A DNA stretch of 64,000 nucleotides from Plantago ovata (taxonomy: Eukaryota; Streptophyta; Magnoliopsida; Lamiales; Plantaginaceae): positions 90,664,871 to 90,728,870 of the forward strand of contig CM051455.1 of the NCBI GenBank assembly GCA_028274465.1. Direction: 5' to 3'. Below, one piece after another: positions 33,116 to 44,079 of this stretch. The notes below the pieces were generated by a model that made no database searches, was not told where the DNA came from, and saw only the letters and a program-made list of their open reading frames with translations. The translations under genes and the position numbers were made by a program. Each line of letters opens with the position of its first letter. Positions within the stretch are counted from its first letter, which is position 1.

Positions 33116-33560
33116 AGGATACACTTGGCAGAATGCTGAAACAGGTATTCAGCAAGCCAAAGTATTCCTGTCCAAAAGACCAAGTCACTGATTTCTTCTA
33201 AGAAATGATAAGTCACAACATGATTGCTGAAACAGGCATTCAACAAGTATTTCCTTCAAAACGGGTATTTGTTAGGAAACTTGACCATTTGCTGAGACAG
33301 GAACTCAGTAAGTGAAAGAACTTAAGGATTGCTGAGACGGGTACTCAAACAATCAAAAGATACTGAAACAGGTATTCAAGTATCAAAGGAATTTTCTGAG
33401 ACGGGAAATCAGAAAAAGAGCAAAAGCTCATCTCTCAGATTTTACCAAAGGATATCTCAAGTTCAAAAGAATTTACTGATACGGGAAATCAGAAATGTCT
33501 CTTAAACTTAGAAAATATGAGATATCTAAGTAAGGGGGAATTTTCAGCAAGTATCTAGAT
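33116..33560 (+). repeat. Copia post-RNase H purine-rich repeats
   Basis: About seven imperfect units of GCTGAAACAGGTATTCAGCA type (variants GAGACGGGTACTC, GATACGGGAAATCAGAAA), ending in AAGTAAGGGGGAATTTT near 33540. Multiple polypurine tracts are a published Sirevirus trait. The 14 bases TGTTAGGAAACTTG at 33270 equal the LTR start. Confidence 0.65.
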
Positions 33561-33879
33561 TGTTAATTCAAACTCGCTGAAAAGATTCTTGTCTATTTCA
33601 GCAAGCAATCTATCCCTTATTACTCGGTAAAATCAATTTGTGACGTTAAGCTGGCACAGATAAACTCGCAATAATCATGACATGAAATTCAATCGTGGCC
33701 ATTGATTAAAAGGAGTTATTAATCTAACGGCTAACAAAACAAAGAGAGAGAGTGCTCTGACGGTTTTAGTTAGTGGGCCACTACGCATTCAATGCAAAGG
33801 CTCCACTATCTCCAGTGTTTCTCTGTTTTACCCTTGCTGAGAGCTCAAATCGATTGAGTTTCTCACACACCAGAGACAC

Positions 33880-33887
33880 TATATAAA
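33880..33887 (+). promoter_or_regulatory. TATA-like box upstream of extra copia ORF
   Basis: ACTATATAAAG lies 140 bp before the ATG at 34023. It could drive a separate transcript of the extra ORF. Confidence 0.4.
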
Positions 33888-34022
33888 GAAGGAGTTAGAG
33901 AAATGACAAAATTCTTTAACTCACATTTCCTTTCTCTGCAATTTCTAGCCTGAAACTACTGTACCTCCGGTCAAAAAGCAAACTATCTCTTTTCGTACAA
34001 TCTTTCTTGCTCTATATAAGAA

Positions 34023-36250
34023 ATGGCTCCCAAGACACAGTCATCTAAGTCCTCAAAATCGTCAAAGGTTGACAGTGCTGAAACACTCATTGCTCCGGTG
34101 ACTACTCTGGCCCCAGACACAATGAAAGTTGTGTTGAAAAATGACCGAATCACTGTAAAACCTATGCCTCCGTCATATCTTGACACTGCAAAGTGTGAGA
34201 TGTTGATGCAATGGGGAGGGTTTGCAAAAGAAAAGTACATAGGTACTTTTATGAACAAGAACTTGATGACCAAAATGAAGAGGCGCTTGAGTTCATCAAG
34301 CAGCAAGGCCTCATGAACTTTATCTCTGCTCGCACTAAGCAAGTGAGCATGATTGATACTATGGAATTCTACAACAATGCAGAAATCCAGTCCCTTACAG
34401 ACAGTAATGGAGTCACTGAAAAAGTGATCCTTACTTATGTTCAGAACACGCAAATCATCCTGAAATGGCCTGATTTAGCGGAGATTTTTCAGATTCCAAC
34501 CACTGGAACTGAAGATGACGTCACTGCTTCTGACGAAGAAATTGAAGCTTTCTACAGTGACGTCAGAAATGCAAAGATGAAGAAAGGCGAGATAGCTCCC
34601 GTGACTTGGACAAAGCACGTTAAGAGAAAGCATCTCTGCCATTCACTTGGTCTAGTAGCTCTGCTACTAATAAAAGTTCTTGACTTCCAAGTTGGAGGAA
34701 TTGACCAAGTAGGCCTGAGAAGATGGTCATTGCTGATGCATATCTATGAAAATAAATCGGAACTTAACTGGGCTAAATACATTTTCAACAAGCTTGTTGA
34801 TTGTGTTACTAAGTTTAAGGTAAGGTAGAAGACAACAAGGTCTCACCTTCCTTTCCAGTTATGTATGGAATCAAGATATGCTATATCCTTGAACATTTCA
34901 GGATTCAGCTAAGAAACCCATTGCCAATCAAGAAATATGTGTGCAATGTGGAAGATCTTTCTACAAGCAGAATGTACCTAAGATTGCTGGAAAGAAAACC
35001 AAGAAGAGAAAACAACTGCAAATGTTGTCAGCACAAGCCAGCAAGAAAGGTCTACAACACTGCATGAGATGTTACCACTCAGCAACTTAGAGATGAAAAC
35101 TGCTGTTGGTGGTGGTAACACAAATGAAACTGCTGTAGAAAACAACAAGGTAGTGTACACCTTGTTGCTGAAAAGCAACAATAGATGACTCTGGAAACTG
35201 GAGAATCTAAAAAGAAAAAGAGGAAAGCTGATGATGACACTCAGACTGCAGCGTCATCAGCAAATCCCGTACCTAAGAGGAAAGGACAAGTAACAAAAGA
35301 AAGAAGACACTGGCTTCTCAGTCAGTCCCCAATGTCCAAGACTCCTCAGTCAATTCCCAGACAAATGCTGAAACGCATTTGCCGTAGATGTTGGCTGAAG
35401 TTAATTATGAAACTGAAACATATATCAGCAATGTTGAAGTGTTTGCGGAAGCCTTCAACAATCAACTTAACGTTGATAACTCTACTGAGGAATAGACCAC
35501 AAGGCAGTGGAAATGAAATTCCTGCCCAAAGTCCCAGATATCTACATTGTAGATAATCTAGATGATCAAACCATGGAACCAGTAAGCGACATTGCTGCTG
35601 ATCTGCAAGAGCCCGGCACTTGCTGATGTGCTGAAAGCTGGTGTTGTGAACAAGCAACTCATCAAGTGCTGAAACCCAGCTTGCTGTGATGGACCAGTCT
35701 GAGATAGCAATGGTTCCTGTTCCTGAAGTTGCTGATGAAACGCAAGAAGAAAGACATTATCAAAGACGCATTCTTGATGCTGAGAATACTGGCCCAAGTT
35801 CACCCAAGACTTCAATTGACAAAGTCCAGCTTGTACTGGAAATTTTAAGCAAAAACAAATGGAGTTGGAGATTGAAGAATCATCCAACAAGTCAATGATC
35901 TCTTCATGACAAGCAGTGAGCTTAAAGGTCAAGATGCTTCTGCTCAACTTGTCAATTCAGAGACAAGGGAGATTGCTGAAACCGCACCCAGCTTTCTCAT
36001 TAGAGCAAAATCAGGGAAGTCTGCTGAAGGAAACAGTCCCAAGAAGCTGAAGAAACTGTTAATGCTGAAAGGACTGAGCCACAACTGTCCTTCCTCAGCC
36101 GTAGTTAATTCAAACCATCCGTTAAACTTCAATTCTGAAAATTGTTCTTTTGCTAAAAATTATTCTTCTCTACAGATTCTCCAAAGATGCAAGTCCGATG
36201 TTGCTGAAGGCCTCTGCCCCAAACCAACACTCCCTGCTCAGCAGGTTAGT
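34023..36250 (+). pseudogene. Extra ORF in env-like position of copia element
   Basis: Starts MAPKTQSSKSSKSSK and shifts frame near 34255 into YEQELDDQNEEALEF, then SARTKQVSMIDTMEFYNN, ILKWPDLAEIFQIP and SLLMHIYENKSELNWAKYIFNKL (up to 34810). After 34828 the sequence stays Lys/Ala/Glu/Gln-rich in alternating short frames until the gap. The first 270 codons are globular and resemble ORFs found 3' of RNase H in Sireviruses or the putative plant transposon protein family; I cannot decide which. I see no signal peptide, transmembrane segment or furin-like site, so an envelope role is not supported. Confidence 0.55.
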
Positions 36251-36350
36251 NNNNNNNNNNNNNNNNNNNNNNNNNNNNNNNNNNNNNNNNNNNNNNNNNN
36301 NNNNNNNNNNNNNNNNNNNNNNNNNNNNNNNNNNNNNNNNNNNNNNNNNN
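36251..36350. other. Assembly gap of 100 N between unrelated repeats
   Basis: The left edge is the extra copia ORF, the right edge the middle of a gag-only element LTR. The copia 3' LTR, the rest of the disrupted gypsy element, about 484 bp of LTR and the 5' end of the Tat antisense gene are all missing here, so the true distance is probably many kilobases. Confidence 0.85.
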
Positions 36351-37117
36351 GAAATAAAAGCAATGACACGGAGTATAATGCGCGATATAGCCATTAGCAT
36401 GATTATCTTCCCTCGCTAAGAATTCACATACTACCACCAACGATAAAGTTTAGCTCTCATAATAGGCATGCAATCAACAGAAATCATAGACGGAAAACAT
36501 GTTGAAAGAATATTAAATAGTAGAATAAAAACTGTAAGATACAAAAGTTACCGAAGGTTGTCAATCTCCGGATGATTGCGGTCCTACGCGCAAACTGCTA
36601 TGAAAAAGTATCCCCTAAGCTACAGAACTCCAGGACAGGCCCGGAAAGTTCCTACCTAAAACTAGAGAGAGGTGAGAAAGTAGGTCTGGAAAGATATGAT
36701 TTTCAGAGAGAAAACTGAGCACTATATAGGGCCCCGAATAATCACGGCGGTATCGCCCCCCGTCTTTTTTTCGCGAATTCCGCGTTTTTCGACGCAGTTT
36801 TTTGATTTCTTCACCCTTTTCGGACTCGGTTTCTGACTTCTAGTGGCCTTCTAACCTCCAGATTCGACCCCTAGACTCCAAATCCTATCCGGAAACCTTC
36901 AGATACTCCAAATAGGCTTCTGGAACACCAATTCCTTGTCAACTTCAATATAATTGCCCAGAAATCTTCGAATTTCAACCAAAACCTGTAAATAAAATCT
37001 AAAGGGAAACGTGACACTATTCTAATAAAATGTACTAAAATATAGCTAAATTAACATAGAGGATAGCTAAAATAGGTGAAAAAGACTCGAATGAAAGTGT
37101 AAAATACACATTCATCA
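36351..37117 (-). repeat. Gag-only element LTR A (partial)
   Basis: Matches the last 767 bp (+ direction) of the other LTRs. It has more indels near the gap (36351-36780), including a damaged GC palindrome, which looks like unpolished contig-end sequence. Confidence 0.88.
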
Positions 37118-40100
37118 AACTCCCCAAACCGAACCTTTGCTTGTCCTCAAGCAACTAAGCTAGACTCTAATACAAAAAACATGCAAGACACAAAATGGAG
37201 TTTCATGCCAAATAAAATGAACTATTCTACTGAATCTATCAAATAACATATGAACAAAAACCATATGAATCAAAGCATGAATATAGGTCGAAGAATACCT
37301 CGATTGACTTATACACATCCACTTAAGCACTTATGTCAAGACAAGATAGTCTCTCGTAACATTCTCTACCTGGACCTAGTCAGTGACGACGTAATGATGC
37401 ATGCTAAGATACGAATGGTTGCCCCGTGCCTATGAAACTGAGGACTTACTGTTGTTCCACCATGTTAAGACTTTTCCTCAAAGAGGTCGAACCAGTACTG
37501 GCTCTCATCAAACGAAGGAGGGTTCCCTATAAAAGATAACACTCCCCTATTCTACCCATCTCTCAAGTAAAGTCTTAAGCTATTCACCACTTCCTGAATG
37601 GCAGGACGAGGGTGGTCTAGAACAGATGACACTCAAGACAAAAAAGATAAAAACACGATTACGAACATTGCAAAAATGGAAAAGACTCAACACTTTGCTA
37701 AACTGCTATTTGGCTTTCTTTTTGGACCCTTCTTTGCTTTTTTGGGGTCTTCTCGTTTTTTTCTTTTTTTTTCTTTCCAGATTCCTTTTTTTTTTTCTTT
37801 TTCTCTTTTTTTTCTGGAATTTTCTTTCTTTTTTTTTCGATTTTTTTTTCTAGCCAGCAGTAGCATAACAAAAAGAGAAACAAAATGACTCACACGACTT
37901 CCCCAAACCTATTCGAAAGAATAGGTTGGAGTACAAAATTTACGGAAAAAGGAAAAATAAACTCACGATACGAAAATGAAAAACAGAAACAAGTCTAACG
38001 ATGGTGTAACCCCCTCCCGAACCTATTCGGAAGAATAGGTTATAAACAAAGGATCACACAACCTCACACTACCTCCTTCCTAGGCCTTTAGCAATCTCAA
38101 AGCATGGTGAAGACTTGTTGCCTCTTAGGTACATAATCGCTCGGGAAACAACCATAAGACCCTAACATGCATCATCCTATTATAAAGGCCTTCGTGAACC
38201 GCAGTAGAGAAAACACCACTAAGTGATGTCGAGACTACCATGCTTAACTAAGTGCAATACATAAATGCGACGAGCCATGCGAGACAGACCTCAAACAAAT
38301 TCATAGAGATGAAGCATACGATTAATGGCATAGTTAGTTAATCTACCCAATAAGAAAGTTCAAAAAATTCGGCAATAAACTCCATATAAAACATGCAAAA
38401 CTATCCTAGGATGAATGCAATGAATGCAACCTAAAAAATCTAAGAAAGCAGTAAACGTGCAGATGCAAATGCAGACGAATAAAACATGCGAGGTACTTTA
38501 CTCAGCCTACCAATGTCAAGTTCCAAACTAACAACATCAGATCACTTAAATCCCATCCCCCCTCATGAAATTAACGCTAGTCCCTAGCAGTAAGAAAATG
38601 AGGAAATAAGATGTGATACTAGATGTTACCCCATGGTTTGGCCTCGGTCGGCTGAGTATGCTGCTCTTGAGTTATTGGGCCTCCTCTGGGAGCTTTATAG
38701 GGAGTCATCAGGTCTTCAGGTAGGCGCGGTAGTTTCAATTATGGGCCGTATAGGAGCAACTCCTCAGTTAGTATCATCATTGCCCGTATGGCCTTCATTG
38801 TCACTACTATCACGCACATCCTCACTAGTAGAGTTGTAGTGGCAGGTAGAATTCTCAAGATTAGCCGCCGCTGTTATGGAATTCTCCATCCTGTAGCCCT
38901 CCAATAGGATGTGAACTGTTGAAGGGGAAAGGGCAGTGCTATCAGGACCTCCCCCTCCAACGGTTTACACCACGAGAAGGTTTTAGTAAGCTGCTTGGAT
39001 ACTCAGAAGTCTTCCACCTTTTTCTCCAATTTTGTCCACATTCTCTATAGTTGATGCTCCCAATATCAATGTTATGCTCCTTTTAGAGGCAGGCAAGGGG
39101 CACCCCAACAAGGTGCTGAGTACCCATGTCATTATGTTTTGGAACCAAGCTAGCGCTTCGGAACCTTCTAGCAACTGTGAACTCAAGATTAAATCCGTCG
39201 TGGCGAGAATGTCCCGGTGCCTTCCAGTTCACTCGAACTCTGCAGTCCTCGTGATGGAGTGATGACGTAATAATGGTTTCTATCCCTTCGGTGGTGCATG
39301 AATAGGCATAGGTGTCCTTACTCCAGGTGTACTCTAGCTCCTCCTCTTGGATAATCCACGACGTTGTCGCAAAACCCCTTGGCTCGCACGCACATCTAGC
39401 GAGATCACCTTCCTTGACATGGTTCTTCAAAGCAATCATACGGGAATGCTCCCTTCCCTTGGTATGGTACCTACAAACAGCTGTTAGCACCTCGTATGAC
39501 ACAAAACTGACTCAAATACATACTAGTGTAAAAGCGAAACACACAAGTGATAAAATCAACAATCGAACTCCTCAAACCGCAATGTCTATCCTAGCTTCTT
39601 CATCATGCAACATACCAACGTAACTACTACATGCGATACATCACATCATGCTTTTACTAGACCACCAATATCCTTGATAACAAGGCTCTATTCATACCAT
39701 AGCAGCGAAAAATCCAATCATCATAAATCCTCATACTCAACATTTAAGCATTCTATCGTCAAATCTACCAACATTACATCAATAAACACATTCATATGCA
39801 AGAAACCAAAGATAAAGACATATCGCAGAACAAGATATATCATCTAATAGCAAAATACCCAAATCAACAATCCAAGCAAAATTGAGCATGCAATTGATAG
39901 TAAATAACATGTCTAATCACACAAACAACATACCCATGCATCAAATATGCATAATTGAAGCTCAAAATAGAAAACCCCCAAATTCGAAAATTAGGGTTCT
40001 AAGGATGATACCTCAGATCTGCAAATCTAACGAATTAGGATGAAATCTGTTCGGATAGGATGATAGATCATGTAATAGGCTTCGAATTAAGCTAAAGAAC

Positions 40101-40522
40101 ACTCAATTTGGTCAAGAAATGAAGAAGTTATGAAGATTTAGAAGCAAAATCGCACTTTTCGGGTTTTTTGGGAGTATGGATGAAGAAGAATGAAGAAAAT
40201 AAGGTTTTGGGGATGAAATCCGCGTTCTTGAAGTTCTGGGACCGTGGGGCGGTTCGCCCCACACGGGGCGGTTCGCCCCGTGGTTCCCGTCGTCAGAAAA
40301 TGCGGTTTTAATCCCAAAACCAATTTTTCCGAAAAATCCACTCGAAAAATCTCTCTCAAACATAAGCATATACAACACAGACCTGAACAAATTCGCATAT
40401 GAGAAGCAAATAGTTCAAGAATGAATGCATGCAGAAAAGCAGTAAAGAAAGCGGTAAAAATTCCGGGTTGCCTCCCGGATAGCGTCATTGTTTAAAGTCT
40501 TTGACTCGACTCCTGTCTGCGC
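37118..40522 (-). other. Non-coding part of gag-only element, unit A
   Basis: 3.4 kb between protease remnant and LTR, where an autonomous element would have RT, RNase H and integrase. Notable parts are a pyrimidine-rich tract (37726-37850 on +), two conserved hairpins (37906-37927, 38020-38041) and twin GC palindromes (40244-40282). A 139-codon minus-strand frame (39502-39083) is kept in both units but resembles nothing I know. The polypurine tract GGTTTGGGGAGT abuts the LTR at 37118. Confidence 0.65.
39083..39502 (-). CDS. Unknown 139-codon ORF of gag-only element, unit A
   Basis: Begins MSYEVLTAVCRYHTKGREHS on the same strand as gag; the same frame occurs at 46045-46464. It has several Cys and His (DLARCACEPRG) but no motif I recognise. 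It could be captured host sequence or chance. Identity between units only reflects their recent origin and is no evidence of selection. Confidence 0.25.
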   Translation of the reverse strand: MSYEVLTAVCRYHTKGREHSRMIALKNHVKEGDLARCACEPRGFATTSWIIQEEELEYTWSKDTYAYSCTTEGIETIITSSLHHEDCRVRVNWKAPGHSRHDGFNLEFTVARRFRSASLVPKHNDMGTQHLVGVPLACL

Positions 40523-41133
40523 CTATCTCTTATTTTTGCGGGTACTAGGCTTCCCCTTCATTGATCTCCTTTCCATGCCACGAACCTGTGAATAAGAAAG
40601 AATATAGGCTGCAAGACCACAGTAGTGAGTAGTAATATCGGGCGGTTCAGGTGGATCAGGTATGGCTTGCAACACATGTTGATTGCCATCCACTTCGATA
40701 GTGCAGGTTCTTTGGTAGATGTCCATCACGGAGCGTAGTTTAGTCAAGAACGTTTTCCCTAAGAGTATGACATCCCCCGTCCCAGGTGCAGATGCCGACA
40801 TAACTACGAAATTGGTGTATATAGATGCTTCACCAATCTTGACCAACACATTTTTACAACGCCCTCGGGTCTCATAAAGGATCCATCCGCCAGTTGCACA
40901 ATAGCCCTTTGCTCAGATAGTTTTCCGATGTTGCTCTTTTCAAACACATTCAAAGGAATTATATTTGAGTAGGATCCCGTGTCTAGTGTGGCACGGACAT
41001 CTTCAAGCTCACCAATCCCTACCTTAACATCGAAACTTTTAGGGAGTGGTTCGGGATCCTCTTGCTCTTCATCACTTGTGTCAGAACCAAGGCCCTTCTC
41101 TTCTTCCTCAGCCTGTAGAAGTTCTTCCTTCAT
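40523..41133 (-). pseudogene. Athila-like aspartic protease, unit A, frameshifted
   Basis: Starts with an acidic stretch (ELLQAEEEEKGLGSD), then the active site ATLDTGSYSNIIP, then IVQLADGSFMRPEGVV. At about 40860, at a run of five A's, the frame must change to continue into LVKIGEASIYTNFVV and VILLGKTFLTKLRSV, the second half of the retropepsin fold. The same frame lies downstream of gag, separated from it by a single TGA at about 41145. It would process gag. Both units share the break. Confidence 0.8.
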
Positions 41134-41142
41134 GCAACACTC

Positions 41143-42654
41143 TCACCTAACAACCTTCCTGATGGTGATTTCGTCAGGTACATCACCAGCCAATGTAATG
41201 GCATTCGACTTCACAGTGCTGCTAGGCAGTTTTCGGTCGATCAACTCTTGCATCTTTTGATGGGCAAGCCTAGTGCTCTCTTCCAACTTATCGAGCCTTG
41301 CCCTAGTCTTCTCAGAATCTTCTTCATAACGTTTGAGAAAACTTTGCGTGTGATCAACCATCTTCTGCAAGTACTCCATCAGTAGAGCCGACTTCGACTT
41401 CGGTGGCTCTTTCGGAGCGGGGTTTTCGCAGTGATCATTACCATAGTTCAGCCTACTACGGTCTTGGTTATGTCCATAAGTTTGGTTAGCCGGTGCATAT
41501 CCTTGATTGTTACGGTATCCTCTTCTCCAGAATCCACCTCGAGGATTCCTACCGTTTTGTCCGTAGCTAACTTCTTGAGTGCCAAACTCCGTAGCAAAGG
41601 CTTCTTCTTCGTCTCCTCGAGCCCAGTTGCCATCATCGTATGCCAACTCCGATCTACACATATGAGCCCCATGCCCATAGTTCTTGCATATTCGGCATAC
41701 TTCGTTCGAAACAGCTGTTCCGGTGGCACTCTTGAGGACTTGCTTCAATTCGTTGGTAAAGCACTCGAATTGATCCCCATTTCCCCTGTACATAGGGGCT
41801 TCTTGAGTCGGTGGAGCTTCAGGTCCACGTCTCCTAACCATTGCTCTTGGGTCCTTGAACTGCGAACCCTTAGCAAGCCTTTCGAAAACTGCCCAGACGG
41901 CTTCTGCGGTTTCCTCCCAAATATTGCCTCGGCATTGGAAATCCACCACTTGTTGGTTCTCGAAGGTTAGTCCATTGTAGAAGTGTTGGACTAAGTCAGA
42001 AAGTTCAAAACCATGGTGAGGGCACTTGTTCGTGAGATCTTGGAACCTCTCGAACGCGGTGTAGATGGTCTCATCATAGTCCTGCTTGAATCCAGTGATT
42101 TGCGCCTTAAGCACAGTAGTCAAGGTGTGAGGGAAGTATTTCTCCATGAAAGCTGAAAAAAACTTTTCCCAAGTGTCCAGCGAGCCTGCTGGAAGAGAAC
42201 TCAGCCATGACTTGGCTCTGTCGCCAAGTCCCATAGCAAAAACCTTCATCCTTAACTCATCCGTTGTTATGTCAGCTCCGGGTCGTGGGAGTTGGTTGAA
42301 GAAATCATCGATATCGTGCAAGTACCCCATCACATCTTCCCTTGATAAGCCATAGAACCTCGGAAGTTGTTGGAATGCGTGGTTCTTGATCTCCAGATCT
42401 CGGGTTGCAGACGAAAGAACAATCGCCGGTCCCCTCATACGATCTTTGGTGGGTTGTACCCATGCCTTCAGTGGTCTAGCTTCTGCCATTCTGTCGATTT
42501 CCTTGAAGAGACTAAGTAGAGATTCAGAGAAATCGGTTTCCTCTATTTCCTCTAGTGCGCGCCTTTCAAGTAGTCGCCTTCTTTGGTAGTAGACTCTGTC
42601 GATCTCAGCAATTGAATTAGCAAGCGGTGTACCTGCAGAACGTGTATGCGGCAT
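41143..42654 (-). CDS. Gag of gag-only element, unit A
   Basis: 503 codons, intact. Starts MPHTRSAGTPLANSI about 150 bp after the primer site. Residues 130-260 form the retrotransposon gag capsid core (GLGDRAKSWLSSLP, FMEKYFPH, CPHHGFELSDLVQHFYNGL), close to Athila-type gag. A zinc knuckle CRICKNYGHGAHMC is near residue 322, followed by a Gly/Asn/Arg-rich segment and a coiled coil at 420-470. It packages RNA into particles. It is identical or nearly so to the copy at 48105-49616, so the only intact ORF of the element is gag. Confidence 0.9.
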   Translation of the reverse strand: MPHTRSAGTPLANSIAEIDRVYYQRRRLLERRALEEIEETDFSESLLSLFKEIDRMAEARPLKAWVQPTKDRMRGPAIVLSSATRDLEIKNHAFQQLPRFYGLSREDVMGYLHDIDDFFNQLPRPGADITTDELRMKVFAMGLGDRAKSWLSSLPAGSLDTWEKFFSAFMEKYFPHTLTTVLKAQITGFKQDYDETIYTAFERFQDLTNKCPHHGFELSDLVQHFYNGLTFENQQVVDFQCRGNIWEETAEAVWAVFERLAKGSQFKDPRAMVRRRGPEAPPTQEAPMYRGNGDQFECFTNELKQVLKSATGTAVSNEVCRICKNYGHGAHMCRSELAYDDGNWARGDEEEAFATEFGTQEVSYGQNGRNPRGGFWRRGYRNNQGYAPANQTYGHNQDRSRLNYGNDHCENPAPKEPPKSKSALLMEYLQKMVDHTQSFLKRYEEDSEKTRARLDKLEESTRLAHQKMQELIDRKLPSSTVKSNAITLAGDVPDEITIRKVVR

Positions 42655-42802
42655 ACACTATCTGTAATAGACTAGGAAAGATGATTAGAAACGGACTAGG
42701 AAAGCAGTATTAGAGAGAGATTAAAAAGGAAAACTAAAACTAATAGAATTAGGAATCTAAAGCTGTAAATATAAACAAATTAAACAGAAAAAAGGAGTAT
42801 AG

Positions 42803-42820
42803 TCCCCGGCAACGGCGCCA
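42803..42820 (-). promoter_or_regulatory. Primer binding site, Asp tRNA type
   Basis: The minus strand reads TGGCGCCGTTGCCGGGGA, three bases from the LTR. This is the Asp-tRNA-complementary site used by Athila-group elements. Confidence 0.9.
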
Positions 42821-42823
42821 ATT

Positions 42824-44079
42824 TGATGAACGCGGATTTGTCGGTTGCGGTTCAGTCAAATAATATTTGTTATTTAGCCAAAGGCAATCCACAACTACAA
42901 CGAAAACCGTAGTATAGCAGTAGAATGACTCGAGTGTCGTTCTCTCAGGACTATAACTAACTTTATCAAATCTAATTTAGAATATAAAAACAGCAAATAG
43001 ATAGCAATAGGGGGTTTTCTAGCAGATAATGGAGATTGGTGATAGTATGGTCCTTCTTAACATAATGGGTCGATAATCATGCATAAATTCCTCGGTCTTG
43101 CATAGAGATCTTTGAATCAATCTAGTGTCCTGTTGCAAGTATTAAGCACTACGAAGATAATTTGGTCTGACTAGTCAACCACGATTGTCCTAATGTGTTC
43201 CGTAATTATTCAACACTACGAAGATAATTGGTCTGATGGTCGACTAGTGTCCAATTGTGCATAATAATCAATACAACATACGAGAATTTTGGTTACAACT
43301 GATCAACGAAATAAAGCAATGACACGGAGTATAATGCGCGATATAGCCATTAGCATGAGTATCTTCCCTCGCTAAGAATTCACATACTACCACCAACGAT
43401 AAGTTTAGCTACTCATAATAGGCATGCAATCAACAGAAATCATAGAAGAAAACATGTTGAAAGAATATAAAATAAGTAGAATAAAACTGTAAGATACAAA
43501 GTTACCGAAGGTTGTCAATCTCCGGATGATTGCGGTCCTACGAGCTCCAAACTGCTATGAAAAAGTATCCCCTAAGCTACAGAACTCCCAGGACAGGCCC
43601 CGGGAAGTTCCTACCTAAAACTATAGAGAGAGGTGAGAAAGTAGGTCTGGAAAGATATGATTTTCGGAGAGAAAACTGAGCACTATATATAGGCCCCGAA
43701 TAAATCACGGGGCGGTTCGCCCCCCGTCTTTTTTGCGGAATTCCGCGTTTTTCGACGCGGTTTTGGATTTCTTCACCTTTTCGGACTCGGTTTCTGACTT
43801 CTAGTGGCCTTCTAACCTCCAGATTCGACCCCTAGACTCCAAATCCTATCCGAAAACCTTCAAATACTCCAAATAGGCTTCTGGAACACCAATTCCTTGT
43901 CAACTTCAATATAATTGCCTAGAAATCTTCGAATTTCAACCAAAACCTGTAAAATAAAATCTAAAGGGAAACGTGACACTATTCTAATAAAATGTACTAA
44001 AATATAGCTAAATTAACATAGAGGATAGCTAAAATAGGTGAAAAAGACTCGAATGAAAGTGTAAAATACACATTCATCA
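42824..44079 (-). repeat. Gag-only element LTR B (shared middle LTR)
   Basis: 1256 bp with TGATGAA...TTCATCA ends. It serves as the 5' LTR of unit A and the 3' LTR of unit B. It differs from LTR C at about three noted positions (43791, 43862, 44058). Confidence 0.92.
43683..43723 (-). promoter_or_regulatory. GC palindrome and TATA box in LTR B
   Basis: On the minus strand GGGGCGAACCGCCCC (43723-43709) precedes CTATATATAG (about 43692-43683) by roughly 17 bp. The same pair is in LTR C near 50644-50686. The arrangement looks like a promoter with an upstream protein-binding palindrome. Confidence 0.55.

Larger units (their letters stand above)
25393..36250 (+). mobile_element. Ty1/copia Sirevirus-like element, 3' end missing
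   Basis: LTR 25393-27056, Met-tRNA primer site, long gag with zinc knuckle and charged spacer, protease, integrase, RT, RNase H, then about 3.1 kb with purine-rich repeats and an extra ORF. The extended gag, repeated polypurine tracts and the extra ORF after RNase H fit the Sirevirus lineage. It is inserted in the gag of the gypsy element. The 3' LTR should follow but is lost at the N gap. At least seven frame breaks are visible. Confidence 0.87.

Noticed and set aside
33270..33283. Possible 3' LTR start of the copia element
   Set aside because: Only the first 14 bases equal the LTR start; the following sequence is unrelated and belongs to the purine-rich repeats.
33116..33560. CRISPR-like repeat series
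   Set aside because: Units are imperfect, short and unevenly spaced in a plant retrotransposon; nothing prokaryotic is present.
34023..34828. Copia extra ORF as a true envelope gene
   Set aside because: No signal peptide, transmembrane helix or cleavage motif is visible; position alone is not enough.
37598..37888. Phe-rich open frames with membrane-like character
   Set aside because: They arise from the T-rich tract (37726-37850), which is a homopolymer-like element of the transposon.
38633..38839. Plus-strand open frame inside the gag-only element, also at 45595
   Set aside because: It is antisense to the element, low in complexity of codon use, and conserved only because the two units are near-identical.
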